In this document: positions 47,792 through 55,556 of the stretch, piece after piece
Layout of the letters: each line of letters starts with the position of its first letter
Position numbering within the stretch: the first letter of the stretch is position 1
Source: Syntrophales bacterium
Lineage (GTDB): Bacteria > Desulfobacterota > Syntrophia > Syntrophales > UBA5619
Length of the DNA stretch: 64,000 bases
Assembly: GCA_023229765.1 (NCBI GenBank)
Contig: JALNYO010000009.1
Span: forward strand, 1-64,000
Direction: 5' to 3'
Program-made: the position numbers and the translations under genes
The notes under the pieces: model-generated
Told to the model about the DNA's origin: nothing
Databases searched by the model: none
What the model saw: the letters and a program-made list of their open reading frames with translations, nothing else

Positions 47792-49246
47792 ATGAAGATA
47801 AACGACCTGCTTTCCAGTATAACTCTCGGCGAAGACAGCACCCGCCAGTTCAATGCCAACGTGAAGAACAACGATGCTCTGGCCTCGGAGATGGCAGCTT
47901 TTGCCAATTCCGAAGGCGGGACTATCTACATTGGCGTAGGGAATGATGGCTCCACGCCCGGCCTGACGCGGGAGGATGTCGCCCGGATCAACCAACTCAT
48001 CAGCAACGTGGCCAGCCAGCATGTGCGAAGCCCGCTCACAGTGCAGACGGAAAATGTAGGCCTTCCCAATGGAAGCATCGTCATCGTTCTGACCGTACCC
48101 AGGGGGATTGACAAACCCTATTTCGACAAAAACGGCGTCATCTGGCTGAAATGCGGGGCGGACAAACGGCGGATCAATTCCAAGGAGGAGCTGCGCCGGC
48201 TCTTCCAGATTTCCGATCAGTTCCACGCCGATGAATTGCCCACCCGGGCGGGCATCGACAAACTCGACAAGCTGCGTTTTCGCGATTTCCTGCGCGATGT
48301 GTACAAGCAGGAATATCCCGACTCGCCCGCCGAACTTCTGCGGCTTTTACAGAACATGAACCTGGCCACCGCTGAGGGGATGCTGAATCTGGCGGGTGTC
48401 CTTCTGTTTGCCGAGCGTCCGGAGTGGATCAAACCCCAGTTTGTCGTCAAGGCGATCCGCTATCCGGGAAACGAAATCCACGTCAGCGACTATATCGATA
48501 CCGAGGATTTTTCCGGTTCCCTGCGCAAGATGTTCGACGATTCCCTGGCGTTTGTCATGCGCAACCTGCACAAGGTGCAGGCCGGGCGCGGCGTCAATGC
48601 GCCGGGTCTGCCGGAGATCCCGGAGGCGGTTTTCGAGGAGCTTCTGGTCAATGCCCTGATCCATCGGGACTATCTGGTAAGCGCCACGATTCGTCTTTTC
48701 ATCTTCGACAACCGCATCGAGATCATCAGCCCCGGCCATCTGCCCGATAACCTCACGGTGGAGAAAATTCGTACGGGGATGTCCAATATCCGCAACTCGA
48801 TTCTGGTTTCCTTTGTGGCCAAGGGGCTTTTGCCCTATCACGGGCTCGGCTCCGGGATCAAACGGGCGCTGGAGGAATGGCCGGACATCGACTTTACCGA
48901 TGATCGGGAAGTCTGCCTGTTCACCGCAACGGTTCACCGGAAAGCAATATCTGGTTCGGGAGAACTCACTGGTTTGCCGGAAAGTGCGGGGAAAACGTCG
49001 GGGAAAACGTCTGGGAAAACGTCGGGGAAAACGTCGGGGAAAACGTCGGGGAAAACGTCGGGGAAAATTCTGAATGCCATCCGTCAAAATGGTGAAATCA
49101 CTATTCCGGAGCTGGCTTTGACCATCGGAGTGACGGAGCGATCCATTGAACGGAACATCCAACAGCTACAGAGTGACGGTCGTCTCCGCCGTGTTGGCCC
49201 GGCCAAGGGCGGGCATTGGGAAGTGATCGAAAAGAGTGAAGGATAA
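47792..49246 (+). CDS. AlbA_2 (Schlafen-like) / HATPase_c_4 transcriptional regulator-like protein
   Basis: 484 residues. The N-terminal AlbA_2/Schlafen AAA_4-type domain (about 1-130) shows NSEGGTIYIGVGNDG. A HATPase_c_4 domain follows near 275-365 (ELLVNALIHRDYL, IEIISPGHLP, GLGSGIKRALEEW). After a linker of six exact GKTS repeats (about 400-423) comes a C-terminal winged helix (about 428-484; ELALTIGVTERSIERNIQQL). Proteins of this layout are often labelled RecG-like or transcriptional regulators; some Schlafen-domain relatives act in phage defence. Function here is unknown. Confidence 0.83.
   Translation: MKINDLLSSITLGEDSTRQFNANVKNNDALASEMAAFANSEGGTIYIGVGNDGSTPGLTREDVARINQLISNVASQHVRSPLTVQTENVGLPNGSIVIVLTVPRGIDKPYFDKNGVIWLKCGADKRRINSKEELRRLFQISDQFHADELPTRAGIDKLDKLRFRDFLRDVYKQEYPDSPAELLRLLQNMNLATAEGMLNLAGVLLFAERPEWIKPQFVVKAIRYPGNEIHVSDYIDTEDFSGSLRKMFDDSLAFVMRNLHKVQAGRGVNAPGLPEIPEAVFEELLVNALIHRDYLVSATIRLFIFDNRIEIISPGHLPDNLTVEKIRTGMSNIRNSILVSFVAKGLLPYHGLGSGIKRALEEWPDIDFTDDREVCLFTATVHRKAISGSGELTGLPESAGKTSGKTSGKTSGKTSGKTSGKTSGKILNAIRQNGEITIPELALTIGVTERSIERNIQQLQSDGRLRRVGPAKGGHWEVIEKSEG
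48989..49066 (+). repeat. 12-bp coding tandem repeat (GKTS)n
   Basis: Six units of 12 bp (consensus GGGAAAACGTCG, third-unit boundary TCTGGG) from 48989 to 49060, then a partial unit. Each encodes Gly-Lys-Thr-Ser. As the unit is a multiple of three, copy-number change alters linker length without breaking the frame. Near identity at the DNA level implies recent expansion or ongoing slippage. Confidence 0.93.
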
Positions 49247-49268
49247 TCGATTCGATAACGAGAAGTTT

Positions 49269-49430
49269 ATGAAGAAACCTGCAACGTCTAAAACGCCCTC
49301 GATGGTTCGGGAAGACATACTGCCGGAGTATAATTTTGACTACCGGAAGGCCAAGCCCAACCGCTTCGCCGGCAGGAAGGAAGATCGGTGCGAAACTGCA
49401 CAACCGATGGGCACAGGCGGAGGCGCCACG
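49269..49430 (+). pseudogene. Remnant of a small antitoxin-like ORF fused in frame to the DUF4062 gene
   Basis: Codons from ATG 49269 (weak GAGAAG upstream) read MKKPATSK then LPEYNFDYRKAKPNRFAGR. This recalls the start of small conserved proteins with a (P)EYDFxxAKPNRFA motif that often look like antitoxins. The typical downstream portion is missing; after AGRKED the sequence becomes unrelated and runs in frame into the DUF4062 ORF. It could instead be a genuine N-terminal extension of that protein. Family assignment is from memory and tentative. Confidence 0.4.
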
Positions 49431-50969
49431 ATGAGTGCGAAACTCTGTGTTTTTGTCAGTTCGGTCCAAAAGGAACTTGAGGACGAGCGCCTTATCGTCC
49501 AGAACCTGATTAACACCGACGCTTTCCTATCGGCCTACTGCACGCCCGTACTCTACGAGTTGGAACCGGCTTCCCCGGACAAGGCGCTGGAGGGATGCCT
49601 GCAATCGCTCGATGGCTGCCAGGTCTATCTGCTCATAGTAGGTATCGAATACGGCACGCCGGTGGGGGGACTGTCGATTACCCACGCCGAGTACCGACGT
49701 GCTAAGAAAAAAGCATTGCCCATACTGGCGTTCATCAAGGGCGACCGCAGCTTAAAAAGGGAGCGGGGGACATCAAAACTTCTTGCTGAACTCGATGCAG
49801 ACGGGCCGAAATTCAAGCGTTTCGGCAACATCATCGAGCTCCAAAAGGAAGTCCGTGCTGCCTTGGTGAAGCTTCTTGCAGACAAATTCGGCATCGCCCC
49901 GTCCAGCGACGAGGATAAGATCGCCCAGCAGACCATAGAGGCCACCTCTTCGTTCGAATCGCAGCCGCTTGCTCGTCTCCGTTGGCAGGATCTTGACCAC
50001 GAGGTGCTACGCAGATTGATTGCAGCGGCCGAGAACCGAGATGCGGGCAGTCTTTCGGCTGCGGATCTCTTATCCGGCGCCTCTGCTCGCGGCCTTGCCT
50101 GGCGTGACCAGGGCACAGGCTTAACCTACGCCACCGCTGCTGGCATTGTTCTCCTTGCCAAGGATCCCTCGATGGTGTTTCCCCAGTGCCGCATTCTCGC
50201 CGATGCCTACCGAAGTACTGAACCGGACGGCGACCCGCGGGACCACGAGGACATCCGGTCGCCCATGCCGTTGGCGATCGATCGCGCCATCGCCTTCATC
50301 GATCGCAACACCCGCCACCCGATGCGTATCGTCGGGCTCGAACGCCTGCGTCTTGACGAGTACCCTGTCGATGGTCTGCGCGAGGCGCTGGTCAACGCGG
50401 TGGCGCACCGCCAGTACGAGGACGCCGGTCGCAAGATCATCCTTGAGATCTTCGCTGATCGAGTCACCCTCTTGAGCCCTGGCCTTCCCCCTCGACCGCT
50501 CACGCTCGCCAACTTGCGCAAGGGGAAATACCGCCCCTGTTCGCGAAACCCTGTTCTGGCCCAGTGTCTGTCATACTTTCACCGAATAGAGGAACGCGGC
50601 AGCGGCTTCCGCCGGATGCACGACCAGATGCTCGACCACGGGCTCGATCCGCCGCTCCTTGGTACAGACATGGGCTATTTCCAGATTACATTCCCCGGTC
50701 CGGGCGATAACGTCGAGCGACTGCGAGTGCCTGAGAAGCGGCTTTTGGTGACCCCGGCGATCGAGGCGCGTCTGAATGATCGGCAAAAGGCGATATTGGC
50801 GTATATCCTGGAGCATGGATCGGTCACAAGCGGATGGTGTCGAAAAGAGTTTGGAGTTGCCTACCTGACCGTGTATCGCGACTTGACCGCGCTTCTCGAA
50901 CTTGGAATCGTTCAAACCACCGGTCGCGGTCGAAGCACGAAATATATCATTGAAGGGGATCATGGTTAA
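49431..50969 (+). CDS. DUF4062 / HATPase_c_4 protein with C-terminal winged helix
   Basis: 512 residues. DUF4062 is at the N-terminus (about 1-90; CVFVSSVQKELEDERL, LLIVGIEYGTPVGGLSITHAEY). A HATPase_c_4 region follows near 310-400 (LREALVNAVAHRQYED, VTLLSPGLPPRPLT, EERGSGFRRMHDQM), then a DeoR-like helix-turn-helix (about 445-505). It shares the HATPase_c_4 plus winged-helix plan with the preceding gene but has DUF4062 in place of AlbA_2. DUF4062 is found in several prokaryotic conflict-type proteins. ATG 49431 is chosen for its GGCGGAGG site; the frame is open to 49236. Confidence 0.8.
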   Translation: MSAKLCVFVSSVQKELEDERLIVQNLINTDAFLSAYCTPVLYELEPASPDKALEGCLQSLDGCQVYLLIVGIEYGTPVGGLSITHAEYRRAKKKALPILAFIKGDRSLKRERGTSKLLAELDADGPKFKRFGNIIELQKEVRAALVKLLADKFGIAPSSDEDKIAQQTIEATSSFESQPLARLRWQDLDHEVLRRLIAAAENRDAGSLSAADLLSGASARGLAWRDQGTGLTYATAAGIVLLAKDPSMVFPQCRILADAYRSTEPDGDPRDHEDIRSPMPLAIDRAIAFIDRNTRHPMRIVGLERLRLDEYPVDGLREALVNAVAHRQYEDAGRKIILEIFADRVTLLSPGLPPRPLTLANLRKGKYRPCSRNPVLAQCLSYFHRIEERGSGFRRMHDQMLDHGLDPPLLGTDMGYFQITFPGPGDNVERLRVPEKRLLVTPAIEARLNDRQKAILAYILEHGSVTSGWCRKEFGVAYLTVYRDLTALLELGIVQTTGRGRSTKYIIEGDHG

Positions 50970-51100
50970 TCCATCACTTTTCTATCACCATATTGGCGGA
51001 ATCTATCACCGGTCGTCCGAAATCGGCCGGAAAAGACCTGACGATGGGGCTGAATCGGCGACAAACAAAGGAAGTCGGCCGGAAAACTTCTGAAAACGGC

Positions 51101-51475
51101 ATGAACTATAAGAAAAAACTCATTGAAGTCGTATTGCCGCTGGATGCCATCAACAGGGCGTCGGCTCGGGAGAAGTCTATCCGCCACGGGCATCCGAGCA
51201 CACTGCATCTCTGGTGGGCGCGGCGGCCCCTGGCGGCGGTGTTGAAACGCTTCCATGGAACCGTGACTCTGGACCCCGCCCGTGTGGGGCGTGACGCCAG
51301 CCGTATCGCCGATGAGGTGATTGCCCATCTCTCCGGTCTGGTCGGTGCAAAGGTGACGGTCACGCTGGAGGTGGAGGCGGATATTCCCTCCGGCGCGCCC
51401 GATCGTGTGGTTCGCACCGTCACCGAAAACAGCCGGACGCTGAAATTTACAAGCCAGGAATTTGAAAAGGAATAA
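51101..51475 (+). pseudogene. DUF1156 methyltransferase start fused to DUF499 ATPase end (deletion scar)
   Basis: 124 residues with two unrelated halves. Residues 1 to about 47 are the start of a DUF1156 DNA methyltransferase (MNYKKKLIEVVLPLDAINRA, then SIRHGHPSTLHLWWARRPLAA). Residues from about 48 on (KRFHGTVTLDPARVGRDASR, ending TENSRTLKFTSQEFEKE) match the extreme C-terminus of DUF499 ATPases. In intact helicase-methylase-ATPase loci these belong to two separate large genes of about 1000 residues each. An in-frame deletion has removed the bulk of both, including all catalytic motifs. The product cannot have either activity. Confidence 0.82.
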
Positions 51476-51500
51476 ATGTTAATAATTTTAAGGGAATACA

Positions 51501-53069
51501 GTGCCCAGCAGCTTTGAAAATTTCATAGAAGATCGGGGTTTGCAACGACGAATGCTGCTGGCGGCGCTCTCGGGCGGGCTGCTTTTTTTCTCTTTTCCGA
51601 AATTCGGAAACGGCCTGGTTGCCTGGTTTGCCCTCTTGCCGCTGTTTTATGCGCTGAAAGGTTCAACGCCGGCGGAGGGCTTTCGGACGGGCTTCATTGC
51701 CGGAATGATTGCCAACACCGGCATTCTTTACTGGATTTCCTTCGTCGTCGTGCAATACGGCGGCCTGCCCATCTATGTCGGCATAGCGGTGATGCTGCTT
51801 CTTTCCGCGTACCTGAGCATATACACAGGACTTTTTGCGGCAGGAGTAGTTTTCTTCCGGAAAAGCGGACGCGATTCGCTGCTGGCCGTCCCGCTGGTGT
51901 GGGTTATCCTCGAGTTTGCCCGTTCCCAGCTCTTCACCGGTTTTCCCTGGGAAAATCTTGGCTATTCCCAGTATTTGAACGCAACCGCTATCCAGATAGC
52001 CGATATTACAGGTGTCTATGGGATATCGTTTGCGATCGTTTTGGTCAATGAGACAATCTTTGCAATTCTGGAAGCGCGTCCGGCAGGCAGTATGCCCATA
52101 AGGAAACTGCTGCCGGTGTTTGGCGTCATGCTGCTGATTTTTTTCTACGGTTATTTCCGGCTTGCCGACATTAAAGATTCCCTTATCGAAGCGCCGTCTG
52201 CCGAGGTGGTCCTTGTGCAGGGGAATATCGAGCAAAGCAGCAAGTGGGACCCCCGCTACCAATCGGAAACAATAGATATTTATGCCAGCCTTTCCCTCGC
52301 TTCGCTTCCGGCAAAAGGGGGCATCATCGTCTGGCCGGAGACGGCGGCGCCGTTTTTTTTCGGTTATCCATCTCCGTTGCAGAAAAAGGTGATGGCGCTG
52401 GCCCAGACGGCTGATCGCGCCCTGCTTTTCGGCAGCCCCCATTATGAACAGGAAGGCGCAACTGTAGCCTATATGAACAGCGCCTATCTGCTGGAACCGA
52501 GTGGGGCGGTTGCCGGGCGTTATGACAAGGTGCACCTTGTCCCTTATGGCGAATATGTCCCGCTAAAACGGTTATTTCCCTTTATCGGCAAGCTGGTGGC
52601 AGGCATCGGCGATTTTCGTTCTGGAAGTGATTTTGTTCCTCTTGTCAGCGGCAAGCGTCGTTTAGGGGTTTTTATCTGTTATGAGGGAATCTTTCCCGAG
52701 GCGGCCCGGGCGTACAAAAAGCGCGGCGCCGATCTGCTGGTAAATATCACCAATGACGCCTGGTTTGGAAAAACCTCCGCCCCGTATCAGCATCTGTCGA
52801 TGACCGTCTTCCGGGCCGTGGAAACCAGGCTCTACCTCGTGCGGGCAGCCAATACCGGAATCAGCGCAATCATCGCTCCCACCGGCGCGATAAGCTCCCG
52901 GACGGCCATCTTCACCAGAACAGTTCTGAGGGGTGAAGTAAAATATATTGACAAAAAGACCTTTTATGCGGCATACGGCGACATCTTTGCATATATCTGT
53001 TTTATCATGCTGATCGCATATGGAATTATAATAAGAAGGAGAACAAGACATGCAGGAAGAAATACATGA
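51501..53069 (+). CDS. lnt: Apolipoprotein N-acyltransferase
   Basis: 522-residue inner-membrane enzyme that adds the third acyl chain to lipoproteins. About seven N-terminal hydrophobic segments are followed by a nitrilase-fold domain with the triad Glu (IVWPETAAPFF), Lys (YDKVHLVPYGEYVP) and Cys (GVFICYEGIFPE). The start is GTG at 51501 after AAGGGA, the first core gene after the island. Its last codons overlap the prfB start by 20 nt. Confidence 0.95.
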   Translation: MPSSFENFIEDRGLQRRMLLAALSGGLLFFSFPKFGNGLVAWFALLPLFYALKGSTPAEGFRTGFIAGMIANTGILYWISFVVVQYGGLPIYVGIAVMLLLSAYLSIYTGLFAAGVVFFRKSGRDSLLAVPLVWVILEFARSQLFTGFPWENLGYSQYLNATAIQIADITGVYGISFAIVLVNETIFAILEARPAGSMPIRKLLPVFGVMLLIFFYGYFRLADIKDSLIEAPSAEVVLVQGNIEQSSKWDPRYQSETIDIYASLSLASLPAKGGIIVWPETAAPFFFGYPSPLQKKVMALAQTADRALLFGSPHYEQEGATVAYMNSAYLLEPSGAVAGRYDKVHLVPYGEYVPLKRLFPFIGKLVAGIGDFRSGSDFVPLVSGKRRLGVFICYEGIFPEAARAYKKRGADLLVNITNDAWFGKTSAPYQHLSMTVFRAVETRLYLVRAANTGISAIIAPTGAISSRTAIFTRTVLRGEVKYIDKKTFYAAYGDIFAYICFIMLIAYGIIIRRRTRHAGRNT

Positions 53070-54142
53070 AATGCTCATCGATTTAACCCAAAGACTGGAA
53101 AAATTTGGGGACTGTCTTTGACTTGCCTGAAAAAGAGTTGCGAATAAGGGAACTGGAAAAGGAATTGGAAAAGGCCGGTTTCTGGGATGACCCGGAGAAG
53201 GCCGGGACCCTGCTGAGGGAAAAGAGCAATCTGTCGGACATTGTAGTAAAGTGGAAAGGGCGCAGGGAGAGCCTGTCCGATTTTCGGGGACTTGCCGAGA
53301 TGGCCGCGGCGGAAAAGGACAATAAGGCTGAAGAAGAGATAAAAAAAGAGCTCGCCCAGATCGACGCTGAGCTGCGCGATGAAGAGCTGAAAATGATGCT
53401 GGGCTCCGAGCAGGATGTGATGAATGCCATCATGTCGATCCACGCCGGTGCCGGGGGGACCGAGGCGCAGGATTGGGCCGAGATGATCCTGCGGATGTAT
53501 CTGCGCTGGGCGGAAAGAAAAGGCTTTCAGACCGAGATCATAGATTACCTGCCGGGCGATGAGGCGGGTCTTAAGAGCGTCTCCTGGACGCTCAAGGGCG
53601 AGTACGCCTATGGCTACGCGAAGGCGGAGATCGGGATTCACCGGCTTGTGCGAATCTCCCCTTTTGACGCAGGGGCCAGACGGCATACATCCTTTGCGTC
53701 CGTCTTCGTCTTCCCGGAGGTTGATGACCGCATTATTGTCGAAATAGATGAAAAAGACCTGCGCATCGACACCTTTCGTTCCTCAGGCGCGGGCGGTCAG
53801 CATGTCAACAAGACCGATTCGGCGATCCGTATTACCCATCTGCCGACCGGGATTGTCGTGCAGTGTCAAAATGAGCGTTCGCAGCACAAAAACAAGTCAA
53901 TGGCCATGAAATATCTGCGTTCGCGCATCTATGCGATGAAATTGAAGGAGCAGAACGAGAAGCTTGCCGAAGTGAATAAAACGAAAAAAAACATTAACTT
54001 TGGAAGTCAGATACGCTCCTATGTTTTGCATCCCTATAAAATGGTAAAGGATCATCGCACGGATTTGGAGACCGGCAATGTCAATCAGGTGCTCGATGGG
54101 GATATTGACCGTTTTATCGAGGGATATCTGATCCAGAATTGA
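53050..54142 (+). CDS. prfB: Peptide chain release factor 2, with +1 programmed frameshift
   Basis: Two frames are joined. The zero frame starts at ATG 53050 (AGAAGGAG 8 nt upstream, inside the lnt end) and runs 23 codons to CTT at 53116-53118, followed by TGA (53119-53121) and C: the canonical CTT-TGA-C shift site. Skipping T53119 continues at GAC 53120 to the stop at 54142, giving about 363 residues, the normal RF2 length. A GGGGA element at 53107-53111 lies 4 nt before CTT, like the E. coli stimulator. The GGQ motif (SGAGGQHVN) and the SPF anticodon motif (RISPFDAG) are present. Low RF2 levels favour the shift, so the protein autoregulates. Confidence 0.95.
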
Positions 54143-54764
54143 TTGTTAAAGTTGGCGAGACCTGCGTCTCAAGCCTGAGGAGATTCTGGTAATCTTCCTC
54201 GGTGTCAATGTCTAAATGGATGGCGCGATCGCTAACAGGCGTCTCCAGTATCTGATCGGCATACTCCGCGAAGATGGCTCTGGCGCCGCAATCACCGGTC
54301 AGCTCTGCTATTTTGGGGAAGGTCTGCCGGGCAAAGAGGGCGGGATTGCCGCGCACTCCTGCAAATACCGGGATAACAATGGGAGCTGGCGACCGATGAT
54401 AGACTGCCAAGATGGCGTCTATTAATTCCGGACTGATGAGCGGCTGATCTCCGAGCAGGAATAATACCGCCTCTGTATCCGGTGTCAGCGCCTGCAAACC
54501 AGCCTTGAGAGAAGTGCTCTGACCGTCTTCGTAGTCGTAATTTATAACAGTCTTCAAATCCCGCCCCTGCAGCAAAGAGAGGATGCTCCGCGCCTGGTGA
54601 CCGAGGATCACTACTACCTGGCTGAGCGACGACGCAAGGGCGGTGTCCACAACACATTCCAGGATGGTTTTTCCCCGAAAGGGGAGGAGTTGCTTCGCCC
54701 TGTTCATCCGGGAACCTGTTCCGGCAGCAAGGACCACCCCGGCAACGCGCGCAGGACGATTCAT
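54114..54764 (-). CDS. MocA-like molybdenum cofactor nucleotidyltransferase
   Basis: 216 residues of the NTP_transf_3/MobA-like fold. The nucleotide-binding signature VVLAAGTGSRMNRAKQLLPF is at the N-terminus, and FLLGDQPLISPE and GVRGNPALF follow. It matches MocA-type cytidylyltransferases that add CMP to molybdopterin for xanthine oxidase-family enzymes. ATG 54764 shares one base with the yqeC TAA and has GGGGGAG upstream; the frame is open to 54800. Last gene of the hydroxylase operon, it overlaps the prfB 3' end by 29 nt tail to tail. Confidence 0.87.
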   Translation of the reverse strand: MNRPARVAGVVLAAGTGSRMNRAKQLLPFRGKTILECVVDTALASSLSQVVVILGHQARSILSLLQGRDLKTVINYDYEDGQSTSLKAGLQALTPDTEAVLFLLGDQPLISPELIDAILAVYHRSPAPIVIPVFAGVRGNPALFARQTFPKIAELTGDCGARAIFAEYADQILETPVSDRAIHLDIDTEEDYQNLLRLETQVSPTLTINSGSDIPR

Positions 54765-55549
54765 TACGCTCCCCCCAGGGGGTGAAACGAATGGATGCAC
54801 ACCCCCGCCAGCGCTTGCCCGACGACAACTCCCGCAACTTCGGGAAGTAGGCTATGGCGGAGCAATTCGGCAATCCGGGCGCCGCTCTCACGCCGCTTGC
54901 GGTCGTCGGCCTTGTTCAAAAAGATGAAGCGGCGGGCCTTGGGAGGGGCGCCCTTCAAGAGGCCGAGGGGGTTGACAAAGAGGCGCGTCAGCGCCGCCTC
55001 GGTAATCGTTTCTCCTGCAGAAAGCTCCATCAGCTCTCCGGCGCGCCCGGAACGGAAGACCAGCTTTTCATTTAACTCTGCCCCTACCGCCTCCAGTCCC
55101 GCCACTGCAACATGAATCGTCGTGCAGGAGGGAATGACCGGTTCGTGATCTTCCGGCGCCTTGAGGGGGCGCATCGCCGCTCCGTCGGCCTCCACGATGA
55201 TCCAGTCGAAAAGGCCAGACTCTGCGAAGGTGCAGATTGTCTCCGGGGAAAAACCCTGGAGTTTGCCGGAATCCGCCAGGCGCATGGAGGCAGCGGTAAC
55301 ATGCCTGGCCGTTTGAATGCAGGCCGACGCCAGCCGCATTATCAACTCCGGGTCTCTGTCAATAAATACCTTTTCTGACTGCTCCGCGGTGGGCGGAAAT
55401 ATCCTGGTTGTGGTCGTGGTCAGCACCCTCATCCCGGCTCCAACCAACAGCCGGGCGAGCTGAAACATCAGACTCGTCTTTCCGCCACCCCCGGTCAGGC
55501 TCAATACTCCCCGCGATTCATTGCAAAATATCTCTTCGATCGTTCTCAT
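54764..55549 (-). CDS. yqeC: Selenium cofactor biosynthesis protein YqeC
   Basis: 261 residues with a P-loop near the N-terminus (VLSLTGGGGKTSLMF), TTTTTRIF and VEADGAAMRPLKAP, which are hallmarks of YqeC. Comparative genomics links YqeC and YqeB to maturation of selenium-dependent molybdenum hydroxylases, where a non-selenocysteine selenium ligand is added to the Mo centre; the biochemistry is not settled. ATG 55549 (M-RTIEEIF) lies 7 nt after the yqeB stop; the open frame to 55603 adds unrelated residues. Confidence 0.88.
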   Translation of the reverse strand: MRTIEEIFCNESRGVLSLTGGGGKTSLMFQLARLLVGAGMRVLTTTTTRIFPPTAEQSEKVFIDRDPELIMRLASACIQTARHVTAASMRLADSGKLQGFSPETICTFAESGLFDWIIVEADGAAMRPLKAPEDHEPVIPSCTTIHVAVAGLEAVGAELNEKLVFRSGRAGELMELSAGETITEAALTRLFVNPLGLLKGAPPKARRFIFLNKADDRKRRESGARIAELLRHSLLPEVAGVVVGQALAGVCIHSFHPLGGA

Positions 55550-55556
55550 GTGCCGC

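Noticed and set aside
48989..49066. GKTS repeats as multiple Walker A motifs
   Set aside because: GKT/S alone is not a P-loop; the flanking GxxxxGK pattern and any ATPase fold are lacking, and the segment is a low-complexity linker.
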